Part shown: piece by piece, positions 41,409 through 49,517 of the stretch
Layout: every line of letters begins with the position of its first letter
How positions within the stretch are numbered: the first letter of the stretch is position 1
From: UMGS1279 sp045536815
GTDB lineage: Bacteria; Bacillota; Clostridia; Oscillospirales; Acutalibacteraceae
NCBI GenBank assembly: GCA_045536815.1
Contig: JAZSOH010000005.1
Location: 1-51,654 of the forward strand
Direction: 5' to 3'
DNA: 51,654 nucleotides
The notes under the pieces: model-generated
Database searches by the model: none
The model's input: the letters and a program-made list of their open reading frames with translations, nothing else
What the model was told of the DNA's origin: nothing
Position numbers and translations under genes: made by a program

Positions 41409-42377
41409 TTATTCTTTATTATGCTGGAGAGCAAGGCTAATAATTCTTTCTACGTCCTCAAGGGAAGAAATTTCACTGCACATTCTTCTAAGGGTTGTAG
41501 CACCGTTTAGACCATGCATATACCAAGCGGTATGCTTTCTTGACTCTAAGATTGCATTATGCGGGTCTTTATATTTTAGCATAAGCTTAATTTGTGAAAG
41601 AAGTGTTTGCATTTTTTCGTTTAGAGTAGGTTCGGGCAAAGATTGACCTTTAGAAAGTAAGGCGTTTATTTGTGTAAAAAGCCAGGGCCTGCCCATAGCG
41701 GCTCGGCCAACCATAACCATATCACAACCCGTTTGCTCGTACATATTTAAAGCGTCGATAGGCTCTACTATATCGCCGTTGCCTATAACGGGGATATTAA
41801 CTGCCTTTTTAACCTCTTTAATTATATTCCAATCGGCAGAAGGGGAGTACATTTGCTCTCTTGTTCTCGCATGAACAGTAATTGCCGAGGCGCCGTTTGC
41901 CTCCAGTATTTTTGCAATCTCTACAGCGTTAATACTATTTTTATCCCACCCGGAACGAATTTTAGCCGTTACGGGTAGTTTTGTTGCATCTTTTACCGCT
42001 TTTAGAATTTCCCCCGCAAGCTTAGGGTTTTTAAGTATTGCGCTACCACCACCCGAAGAAATTACCTTTGGCGCGGGGCAACCCATATTTATATCAATAA
42101 AGTCGGGCGAAAAGCTTTCAGCAATTTTTGCCGCTTCGGCCATAGTTTCGGGCGAACCGCCAAATATTTGACTGGCCATAGGCCTTTCGTTTTCGGTACA
42201 GGTTAGAAGGGTTTTTGACTTAGCGTCACCCATACTAACACCTTTAGCGCTTGTAAGTTCACCTACACAAAAGGCGGCGCCGCTTTTTATACATATTTCT
42301 CTCATAGCTCTGTCTGCAACCCCCGCCATAGGAGCGAGGGCCGCAAAGCCATTTATAGAAAAACTGCCAATTTTCAT
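41409..42377 (-). CDS. dusB: tRNA-dihydrouridine synthase (DusB type)
   Basis: The 322-aa FMN-dependent TIM-barrel enzyme reduces uridine in the tRNA D-loop. APMAGVADRAMREI (15-28), INMGCPAPKV with the catalytic Cys (about 99), the KIRSGW motif and HARTREQMYSP are all present, ending with VMVGRAAMGRPWLF. Length fits DusB. GGTGATATA precedes the ATG. It is monocistronic and divergent from argG. Confidence 0.93.
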   Translation of the reverse strand: MKIGSFSINGFAALAPMAGVADRAMREICIKSGAAFCVGELTSAKGVSMGDAKSKTLLTCTENERPMASQIFGGSPETMAEAAKIAESFSPDFIDINMGCPAPKVISSGGGSAILKNPKLAGEILKAVKDATKLPVTAKIRSGWDKNSINAVEIAKILEANGASAITVHARTREQMYSPSADWNIIKEVKKAVNIPVIGNGDIVEPIDALNMYEQTGCDMVMVGRAAMGRPWLFTQINALLSKGQSLPEPTLNEKMQTLLSQIKLMLKYKDPHNAILESRKHTAWYMHGLNGATTLRRMCSEISSLEDVERIISLALQHNKE

Positions 42378-42469
42378 TATATCACCAATTAAATAAACAT
42401 TATATTTTGCTTTTTAATTATAACCTTTTTGGGTGATTAATGTCAATACTCTTTGAATTTGCATAACGT

Positions 42470-42655
42470 TGCATATTTATTCAATAATAATGCATATTAA
42501 AAAGTTAAAACATCAACAAAATGCAAAATATAAAATGCCTTTTTTGTGCATTTGTACAAAAGTTTTCGATTTATGCAAATAATATTAAGCTTTTGCTTGA
42601 CAAATCAATAAAAAGTGAATATAATATGCATATTGTAGCATAAACCTTGCATATT
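42470..42655. promoter_or_regulatory. ArgR-type operators and promoter of argGHF
   Basis: TGCATATT occurs four times (42470, 42491, 42627, 42648). The first lies in an 18-bp sequence that fits the ARG box TNTGNATWWWWATNCANA except at the ends. The promoter is TTGACA (42597-42602), 17 nt, TATAAT (42620-42625), and a TATGC/GCATA inverted repeat covers the start site just downstream. This predicts arginine-dependent repression by ArgR of argGHF, possibly also affecting dusB. Confidence 0.7.
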
Positions 42656-42672
42656 CGAAGGAGAAACTAAAA

Positions 42673-43902
42673 ATGAATAAAGAAAATATTAAAAAGGTTG
42701 TTTTAGCATATTCGGGCGGTTTAGATACCTCTATTATCATTCCTTGGCTTAAGGAAAATTACAATAACTGTGAGGTAATTGCAGTTTCGGGTAATGTTGG
42801 CCAAAAGGATGAGCTTGAGGGTCTTGAAGAAAAGGCAATTAAAACAGGTGCCTCTAAATGTTATATTGAAGATTTAACTGAGGAATTTTTAACCGATTAT
42901 GTTTTCCCTTGTGTTCAAGCGGGCGCTCTTTATGAGGATTATATGTTGGGTACGGCTTTTGCTCGTCCTCCCATTGCTAAAAGAATAGCTGAAATTGCTA
43001 TTGCTGAGGGGGCAGATGCAATTTGCCACGGCTGTACCGGTAAGGGTAACGACCAGGTGCGTTTTGAACTTGCTATTAAGGCTTTCGCACCCGATATGCC
43101 TATTATTGCTCCTTGGAGAGAGTGGGATATTAAATCCAGGGAAGAGGAAATTGATTACGCAGAAGCACACAATATTCCTCTTAAGATTAACCGTGAAACC
43201 AACTATTCAAAGGATAAAAATATTTGGCACCTTTCTCACGAGGGTCTTGATTTGGAGGATCCAGCAAACGAGCCTATGTATAATAAGCCGGGATTTTTAG
43301 AGATGGGTGTTTCGCCTGAGATGGCTCCCGACAAGCCAACCTATGTAACTCTTCATTTTGAAAAGGGCATTTGCACCGCAGTTGATGGAAAAGAAATGAA
43401 TGCAACCGAGGTTGTTACATATCTTAATAAGCTTGGTGGCGAAAATGGTATCGGCCTTTTGGATATTGTTGAAAATAGGCTTGTTGGTATGAAATGTCGT
43501 GGCGTTTATGAAACTCCGGGTGGTGCAATTCTTTATAAGGCACACTCTGTTTTAGAGAGTATTTGTCTTGATAAAGAAACTGCACATTATAAATCACTTA
43601 TTGCACAAAAACTTGCTGAGCTTGTTTATAACGCTCAGTGGTTTACGCCTCTTACCAGTGCAATTCTTTCATTTGTAAAAACAACACAAGAAACTGTTAC
43701 AGGTGATGTAAAGCTTAAGCTTTATAAAGGTAATATGATAAATGCAAGTGTTACTTCACCTTATTCGCTTTATGACCCCGAAATCGCAACCTTCGACGAG
43801 GACGAGGTTTACGACCAAAAGGATTCTGCAGGATTTATAAATCTTTACGGCTTGCCGACAAAGGTTTATGCAAAAATGAAGGCTAAAAATGGTTTAAAAT
43901 AA
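42673..43902 (+). CDS. argG: Argininosuccinate synthase
   Basis: The 409-aa enzyme joins citrulline and aspartate using ATP. The PP-loop AYSGGLDTS (12-20), GCTGKGNDQVRFE and the EGLDLEDPANEP segment are intact. AAGGAGAAAC precedes the ATG. First gene of argG-argH-argF; the gaps are 64 and 19 nt. Confidence 0.96.
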   Translation: MNKENIKKVVLAYSGGLDTSIIIPWLKENYNNCEVIAVSGNVGQKDELEGLEEKAIKTGASKCYIEDLTEEFLTDYVFPCVQAGALYEDYMLGTAFARPPIAKRIAEIAIAEGADAICHGCTGKGNDQVRFELAIKAFAPDMPIIAPWREWDIKSREEEIDYAEAHNIPLKINRETNYSKDKNIWHLSHEGLDLEDPANEPMYNKPGFLEMGVSPEMAPDKPTYVTLHFEKGICTAVDGKEMNATEVVTYLNKLGGENGIGLLDIVENRLVGMKCRGVYETPGGAILYKAHSVLESICLDKETAHYKSLIAQKLAELVYNAQWFTPLTSAILSFVKTTQETVTGDVKLKLYKGNMINASVTSPYSLYDPEIATFDEDEVYDQKDSAGFINLYGLPTKVYAKMKAKNGLK

Positions 43903-43966
43903 GATTTTAAGTAGGGTGGGGATTTTCTCCACCCGAAATCAGTTTATATGTAAAGTAGGTTTTTAT

Positions 43967-45361
43967 ATGGATAAAATGTGGGCGGGAAGATTTTCGAAGG
44001 CTCTCGATAAAGAGGCAGACGATTTTAACTCTTCAATTCATTTTGATAGTAGAATGTATAAGCAGGATATTATTGGCTCTATAGTTCATGCTAAAATGCT
44101 TGGTGATAAGGGAATAATTACTGCGGAAGAAAAGGCTAAAATAATAAATGAGCTGGGTATCATTTTGCAGGATATTGAAGAGGGTAAGCTCTTAATTGAT
44201 ATGGAAGCAGAAGATATACATATGTTTATTGAATCAGAGCTTACTAAAAGAATCGGCGATGCGGGTAAAAAGCTTCATACCGCTAGAAGCCGTAACGACC
44301 AGGTTGCTCTTGATATAAGGCTTTACCTTGCGAATGAGTGCGAGGAAATAGGCGGCTTAATTTTAAAGCTTATTGAGGTAATTAAGAATAAGGCCGAACA
44401 AAATAAGGACGCAATTATGCCGGGATATACCCACTTGCAAAGGGCACAACCCATAACCTTTGCTCACCATATTTTGACCTATGCTTTTATGCTTAAAAGG
44501 GATTTTGAAAGAATCGGCGATGCAGTGGGAAGGCTTTTGGCACAGTGTCCTATTGGCTCTTGCGCTTTGGCGGGTACAACATATAATACCGACAGGGTGT
44601 GGGAAGCCGAAAGACTTGGTTTTAGCGGAGTTTCTCTTAATAGTATTGACGGCGTTTCGGATAGAGATTTTTGTATTGAGCTTCTTTCCGCTTTTGCTAT
44701 TACTATGATGCATCTTTCTCGTTTTTCAGAGGAAATTATTCTTTGGTCTAGCTGGGAATTTAAGTTCGTCGAGCTTGATGACAGTTTTACAACCGGTTCA
44801 AGCATAATGCCGCAAAAGAAAAACTCTGACATGGCAGAACTTGTAAGGGGAAAAACAGGCAGGGTTTACGGCGATTTAATGACGCTTCTTACAACCCTTA
44901 AAGGCCTTCCTCTCGCATATAATAAAGATATGCAAGAAGATAAGGAAGCAATTTTTGATGGTGTTGATACCGTTAAAAAATGCCTAAGCATTTTTGCACC
45001 AATGGTTGATACAATGATCGTCAAAAAGGAAAATATGTATAAAGCAGCAGGTGAGGGCTTTATAAATGCTACCGACCTTGCCGATTATCTTGTAAAGAAA
45101 GGGTTGCCGTTTAGAACGGCTTATAAAATTGTAGGTGAAATTGTTGCTTATTGTATAGATGGCGGCAATGTTTTAGAAAACTTACCTCTTGAAGATTATA
45201 AAAAATTCAGCGATATTTTCGAAACTGATTTATATAATGAAATTTCTCTTGAAACCTGTGTTAATAAGAGAATTTCGGTAGGCAGTACCGGTCCCGAGTC
45301 GGTTAAGGCTCAAATAGAATATTTAAGTGATTTTATTGAAAATAAAAAAGTTCTTTGGTGA
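43967..45361 (+). CDS. argH: Argininosuccinate lyase
   Basis: The 464-aa fumarase-superfamily enzyme splits argininosuccinate to arginine and fumarate. The N-terminal MWAGRFSKALD, HTARSRNDQVALD and the signature GSSIMPQKKNSDMAELVRGK region (catalytic Ser loop) are present. The ATG at 43967 follows AAGTAGG; an upstream in-frame ATG lacks a suitable site. Confidence 0.96.
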   Translation: MDKMWAGRFSKALDKEADDFNSSIHFDSRMYKQDIIGSIVHAKMLGDKGIITAEEKAKIINELGIILQDIEEGKLLIDMEAEDIHMFIESELTKRIGDAGKKLHTARSRNDQVALDIRLYLANECEEIGGLILKLIEVIKNKAEQNKDAIMPGYTHLQRAQPITFAHHILTYAFMLKRDFERIGDAVGRLLAQCPIGSCALAGTTYNTDRVWEAERLGFSGVSLNSIDGVSDRDFCIELLSAFAITMMHLSRFSEEIILWSSWEFKFVELDDSFTTGSSIMPQKKNSDMAELVRGKTGRVYGDLMTLLTTLKGLPLAYNKDMQEDKEAIFDGVDTVKKCLSIFAPMVDTMIVKKENMYKAAGEGFINATDLADYLVKKGLPFRTAYKIVGEIVAYCIDGGNVLENLPLEDYKKFSDIFETDLYNEISLETCVNKRISVGSTGPESVKAQIEYLSDFIENKKVLW

Positions 45362-45380
45362 AAGGGAAGGCGTGTTTGTG

Positions 45381-46367
45381 ATGGATTTTAAAGGAAAAAG
45401 CTTTTTAAAACTTTTAGATTTTACACCTGAAGAGATAGAATATTTAATTGATTTGGCGGCTGAATTTAAAGAAAAAAAGAAAAAGGGCATTCCCCATAAG
45501 CTTTGTGAGGGTAAAAACATTGCTCTTATTTTCGAAAAAACAAGTACACGTACACGCTGTGCCTTTGAGGTTGCAGCGGCCGACCTTGGTATGCATCCCG
45601 TATACTTAGACCCAACAGGTTCGCAAATGGGCAAGAAGGAGAGTATTGCCGATACCGCGAGGGTTTTAGGCAGAATGTTTGATGGTATTGAGTACCGCGG
45701 TTTTGGACAGGAAAAGGTTGAAGAGCTTTCAAAGTATGCGGGCGTTCCCGTTTGGAACGGGCTTACAAACGAATTCCACCCAACTCAAATACTAGCAGAC
45801 TTTTTAACGATAAAAGAATATTTTGGTGACCTAAAGGGCAAAAAGCTTGTATATGCAGGAGATGCAAGGTACAATATGGGCAATTCACTTATGGTTGGCG
45901 CGGCAAAAATGGGAATGCATTTTGTGGCCCTTGCCCCTAAAAAGTATTTCCCAAATGAAGAACTGGTTAATAAGTGCCTCGAAATAGCAAAAATGACAGG
46001 GGCTGTAATTGAATTTTCTGAGGACCCAAAAACGGCAGTAAAAAATGCTGATGTCATTTATACTGATGTTTGGGTTTCTATGGGCGAACCTGCTGAGGTT
46101 TGGGAGGAAAGAATAAAGGAGCTTACTCCTTATAGGGTTACTAAGGAACTTATGGAGTGCGCAGGGAAGAAGTGTAAATTTATGCACTGTTTACCCGCTT
46201 TTCACGACCTGGAAACTGAAACAGGAAAACAAATTTTCGAAAAATTTGGTATAACTGAGATGGAGGTTACAAACGAAGTTTTCGAAAGCGAGGCTTCTAT
46301 TGTTTTTGATGAAGCCGAAAACCGTATGCATACAATAAAAGCGGTTATGGCTGCAACGCTAGTGTGA
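45381..46367 (+). CDS. argF: Ornithine carbamoyltransferase
   Basis: The 328-aa enzyme makes citrulline from ornithine and carbamoyl phosphate. The carbamoyl-phosphate loop STRTR (in EKTSTRTRCAFE), the HPTQ motif (EFHPTQILADF) and HCLPAFHD (catalytic Cys) are intact. The ATG at 45381 is chosen by AAGGGAAGG upstream. A longer form starting at 45327 inside argH is unlikely. The stop lies in the sequence CTAGTGTGACAGG, which is the complement of 219-231. Confidence 0.95.
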   Translation: MDFKGKSFLKLLDFTPEEIEYLIDLAAEFKEKKKKGIPHKLCEGKNIALIFEKTSTRTRCAFEVAAADLGMHPVYLDPTGSQMGKKESIADTARVLGRMFDGIEYRGFGQEKVEELSKYAGVPVWNGLTNEFHPTQILADFLTIKEYFGDLKGKKLVYAGDARYNMGNSLMVGAAKMGMHFVALAPKKYFPNEELVNKCLEIAKMTGAVIEFSEDPKTAVKNADVIYTDVWVSMGEPAEVWEERIKELTPYRVTKELMECAGKKCKFMHCLPAFHDLETETGKQIFEKFGITEMEVTNEVFESEASIVFDEAENRMHTIKAVMAATLV

Positions 46368-46398
46368 CAGGTTCAACTAGGAGTATAATATATTATAA

Positions 46399-46450
46399 AA
46401 GACACTCATTGCGCGACTTCCTTTAGAGAAGTCTCACAATGGGTGTCTTA
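46399..46450 (+). terminator. Terminator of argGHF with inverted 27-nt palindrome
   Basis: An outer stem AAGACAC-TCATTG/CAATG-GTGTCTT encloses GCGCGACTTC-CTTTAGA-GAAGTCTCAC (46411-46437). That inner part is the reverse complement of the palindrome at 38873-38899 with 3 mismatches in 27. Confidence 0.8.
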
Positions 46451-46451
46451 T

Positions 46452-47207
46452 TTATTTTAAAAAATATTCATCATTGAGCCATACTCCCTCGGCAGCGGTT
46501 GCAGAAAAGTTATCTAAGCAGAATTTTAAACTGTCTTTGTGGTCTATAAAATCCGAAAAAGATATATCGGTTTGGCAGTTGTTTATAAAATCTTCAAACA
46601 AGTCCTCATCTAAATTTAATATTCCTTTTTTTAAAACTGTTAGAAGAATATTAGAGCAATATAATTGTTGCTCATAGCTTGGGCGCTTTTCCATACCTAA
46701 AATATCAATAATGGCGCCACCAAAAACTTGCTCTTCATCTTCTCCTGCAGAAATAGTAATTTCTGGGTTTGAGGGACTTTTAATTCCGTAAATAGGTTTT
46801 ATAATTATCCCGCCCAAGCGGTCTATTATAAGACCTAGAGCTTCGTTACTAATACTTACGGTTTTTGTTATTCTTTCTCCAAAAAAATTGTAGCAGTCTT
46901 CACTTGGGGAACTGTTACTAAATTTTTGAGCGGAATCCTTTATGGAATGCCCACTAAAAAGAAATAATGAGGTTTCGCTTTTAAAAGAATTAAGACTTAG
47001 AATGAAATAAAAATTTAATTCTTCAAGGCGGAAAAGTATCTTGCTATTGAAAGAATAGGATGTTTTCGCCTGATAAGGCTCTTGTGTTTCTACTTTCGTT
47101 TCAGAGGATTTTTGCTTTTGTATTATGAAAGGGAAATATGAAAACGAAAACAAAAAAAATGACAAGAAGAGGCTTATAAAAAAGATTTTAGCGCTTTGTT
47201 TTTTCAT
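46452..47207 (-). CDS. Divergent LCP-like (LytR-CpsA-Psr) exported protein
   Basis: The 251-aa product has an N-terminal anchor (about 8-30, IFFISLFLSFFLFSFSYFPFII) and an external domain. IDRLGGIIIKPIYGI (about 130) recalls the ID-LGGV strand of LCP phosphotransferases, which attach teichoic acids and capsules to peptidoglycan. The conserved Arg/Asp residues that bind pyrophosphate are not evident, so activity is doubtful. It is divergent from a capsule-type cluster, which supports an LCP origin. ATG at 47207 follows GGTGAG. Assignment is tentative. Confidence 0.5.
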   Translation of the reverse strand: MKKQSAKIFFISLFLSFFLFSFSYFPFIIQKQKSSETKVETQEPYQAKTSYSFNSKILFRLEELNFYFILSLNSFKSETSLFLFSGHSIKDSAQKFSNSSPSEDCYNFFGERITKTVSISNEALGLIIDRLGGIIIKPIYGIKSPSNPEITISAGEDEEQVFGGAIIDILGMEKRPSYEQQLYCSNILLTVLKKGILNLDEDLFEDFINNCQTDISFSDFIDHKDSLKFCLDNFSATAAEGVWLNDEYFLK

Positions 47208-47363
47208 ATTACTCACCAAATAGTATTATTTCCTTTTTTTTGAAAATTAAACCAGGAGATATCATTTTTTAAAAAAGCCTTGAATAATTTCAAAAGATGT
47301 TGTATAATCGTATTGTTAATTACAATAGTGTAGTTATGTCTACGTGAATTCAGGAGGTTTATT

Positions 47364-48086
47364 ATGGGTGAATTTTCTATTACTTCGCTAATTGGTTTGG
47401 CGCGAAAAAATTGGGGCTATCTTTTAGCTGCAATTGCTGTTTGTGCCGTAATTGCGTATTGCTTGTGTGCATTTGTTTTAACGCCTACGTATCAAACAAA
47501 GGTTTCCTTTGTTGCTACTAATGGTGGTGTGGGTGCTACAATTCAAACATCGGATAAGATTATTAGTACCGACGTTGCGGCTTCTCTTGCAATGGTTGAT
47601 ACGTATGTTGATCTACTTAAAACAACTAATCTTTATAAAGAACTTTCAAAGCAGGTGAACGATAAATACACTTTTGCCGAGCTTAAGGATATGATTTCTG
47701 TTAACAAAAGAAATGCAGATTCGCTCTTTATAGATGTGTTTGTTACATCAGTCGATCCTGCAGATTCGGTTTTAATTGCCAATAAGTTTCTTGAAATTGG
47801 CGAACAATATGTGTCCAATTCAATGAATGAACCTGATAAGGTGTTAATTATAAAGGTTGAGCAGAGTTCTGCAGCTTCTCAGAATTACCCTAATACCCCT
47901 CTTATGATTTTTATGGCTTCATTATTGGGATTCGCTGTTGTTTTTGCCATTATAGTTATTGTTTTTGTAATGGATAAAACAATCAAGGGCGAACAAGATT
48001 TTACTGAAAATTATGATATACCTGTTTTAGGTAATGTTCCTAACTTCAAAGTTGCAGCAAGAGAGGAGAAGAGATATGAAAGATAA
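47364..48086 (+). CDS. Wzz/YveK-type chain-length and kinase-activating protein
   Basis: The 240-aa membrane protein has two transmembrane helices (about 19-38 and 180-203) around an external Wzz domain. It carries the proline motif YPNTP (175-179) before the second helix, which is typical of CpsC/CapA-type modulators of bacterial tyrosine kinases. It activates the CpsD-like kinase encoded next and influences polysaccharide chain length. CAGGAGG precedes the ATG. Its end overlaps the kinase gene by 11 nt. Confidence 0.9.
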   Translation: MGEFSITSLIGLARKNWGYLLAAIAVCAVIAYCLCAFVLTPTYQTKVSFVATNGGVGATIQTSDKIISTDVAASLAMVDTYVDLLKTTNLYKELSKQVNDKYTFAELKDMISVNKRNADSLFIDVFVTSVDPADSVLIANKFLEIGEQYVSNSMNEPDKVLIIKVEQSSAASQNYPNTPLMIFMASLLGFAVVFAIIVIVFVMDKTIKGEQDFTENYDIPVLGNVPNFKVAAREEKRYER

Positions 48087-48771
48087 TGATAAAATCATCG
48101 AACAACAAGAAGTAAGTGCAGTTGAGAAGACCGACCCGTTTTCTGTTGTAGAAGCTTACAAAACAATCCGTACAAATCTTATGTATCTTCTTTTGCAGTC
48201 AGAAAGAAGGGTATTTGCTATTTCAAGTTCTCTTCCTGGTGAAGGTAAATCTTCTTGTGCTGTAAATCTTGCGATTGCTTTTTCACAGCTTGGTAGTAAG
48301 GTCCTTCTTATAGATGCCGACCTTAGAAAACCCACTGTTTATCGTAAACTCCGTTTGCAAAATACTAAAGGACTAAGCTCAGTTTTGGTAGGATTTTGTA
48401 CTTTTGAAGAGGCGTTTGTAAATGTTAGCGAAAATTTGGATGTGTTGCTTTCCGGTCCTACGCCACCAAACCCTTCTGAGCTTGTTGCTTCTAAGAATAT
48501 GACAGAGCTTTTAGATGGCCTTAGCGAAAAATACGATTATATTATTATTGATACACCACCCGTCAATGTTGTTTCAGATGCGGCTTTGCTTGCTCCTAAA
48601 ACTCAAGGGGTTCTAATGGTTATCCAAGATAGAAAAACCACACATGACGAGTTTAAAAAGGCGGTCAATCTCCTTAAGTTTGCGGATGCTCGTTTGTTGG
48701 GTGTTGTGCTTAACGGCAGTTCAGAAAAAGCAGCGAAATATCCTAATAAAAGTACACTTTATCAGTATTAA
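48076..48771 (+). CDS. CpsD/CapB-type tyrosine-protein kinase
   Basis: The 231-aa BY-kinase has Walker A SLPGEGKSS (52-60), Walker A' LLIDADLRKP (77-86) and Walker B DYIIIDTPPV (near 160). The C-terminus has only three tyrosines (KYPNKSTLYQY), a short autophosphorylation cluster. It works with the Wzz-like protein to control exopolysaccharide synthesis and is reversed by the next gene product. ATG at 48076 follows AGGAGAAG. Confidence 0.92.
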   Translation: MKDNDKIIEQQEVSAVEKTDPFSVVEAYKTIRTNLMYLLLQSERRVFAISSSLPGEGKSSCAVNLAIAFSQLGSKVLLIDADLRKPTVYRKLRLQNTKGLSSVLVGFCTFEEAFVNVSENLDVLLSGPTPPNPSELVASKNMTELLDGLSEKYDYIIIDTPPVNVVSDAALLAPKTQGVLMVIQDRKTTHDEFKKAVNLLKFADARLLGVVLNGSSEKAAKYPNKSTLYQY

Positions 48772-48779
48772 TTTTGACT

Positions 48780-49490
48780 ATGTATACCGATATACATTCT
48801 CATATTTTGCCCGGCGTTGATGACGGGCCAAAAAACTATGAAGAGGCTTTGGAGCTTCTAAAACTTTCTGTTTTGGATGGAACTGAGAATATAATTGCCA
48901 CTCCGCATTTTTATGCTTCTTTACATGCATTGGGGGAGCAATTTCAGTTAATTAATTCTACTTTTGATAAGTTCGTAAATCGTGTTAATGATGAATTTCC
49001 GGATTTACATTTGTATTTAGGCGTAGAAGTAAGGTACTTTGACGGTATATCAAGGTGCGATTCCTTGGAGCTTTTTTGCATACGAAATACGCGAACAATT
49101 TTACTCGAATTAGGTTATGAGCCAATAACAGAGAAAATCATTTCGGAAATAAAAGAGCTTTATTATAATGGTTTTAATGTTATTTTAGCTCATTTGGAAA
49201 GGTACTTTAAAATTAAAGGTTTTGCAAAAATTAAAAGACTAGTTGAGGATGGCTTTGCAAAAGCGCAGTTATCAGCGTCTTCGTTTTTTGAGCGTTCTTT
49301 TTCTCGTGCCGCAATAAAGCTTTTAAAGGGCGGATATATCCATTTTATTGCAAGTGATATGCATTCTGCAGATACGCGTCCTCCAAAACTTAAGGAGGCT
49401 TTCACATTTATCGATAATACATTCGGAAAAGAACTGTCAGAAGAACTAATTCAAAATTCCTTTGAATTTATCGAGTCCATGAGCAAATAA
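48780..49490 (+). CDS. CpsB/YwqE-type PHP-domain tyrosine-protein phosphatase
   Basis: The 236-aa PHP-fold enzyme is manganese dependent and dephosphorylates BY-kinases. DIHSHILPGVDDGP (4-17) has the metal-binding His pair, ATPHFY the third motif, and LAHLERY and ASDMHS supply further ligands. I prefer the ATG at 48780. A TTG 6 nt earlier is possible. There is little Shine-Dalgarno signal, so translation probably depends on coupling with the kinase gene 8 nt upstream. Confidence 0.9.
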   Translation: MYTDIHSHILPGVDDGPKNYEEALELLKLSVLDGTENIIATPHFYASLHALGEQFQLINSTFDKFVNRVNDEFPDLHLYLGVEVRYFDGISRCDSLELFCIRNTRTILLELGYEPITEKIISEIKELYYNGFNVILAHLERYFKIKGFAKIKRLVEDGFAKAQLSASSFFERSFSRAAIKLLKGGYIHFIASDMHSADTRPPKLKEAFTFIDNTFGKELSEELIQNSFEFIESMSK

Positions 49491-49517
49491 AATGCTAAAC
49501 AAGGATGTGTTATTTGA

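Noticed and set aside
45327..45380. Longer argF start inside argH
   Set aside because: Additional 18 residues are not part of the family, and AAGGGAAGG fits the ATG at 45381.
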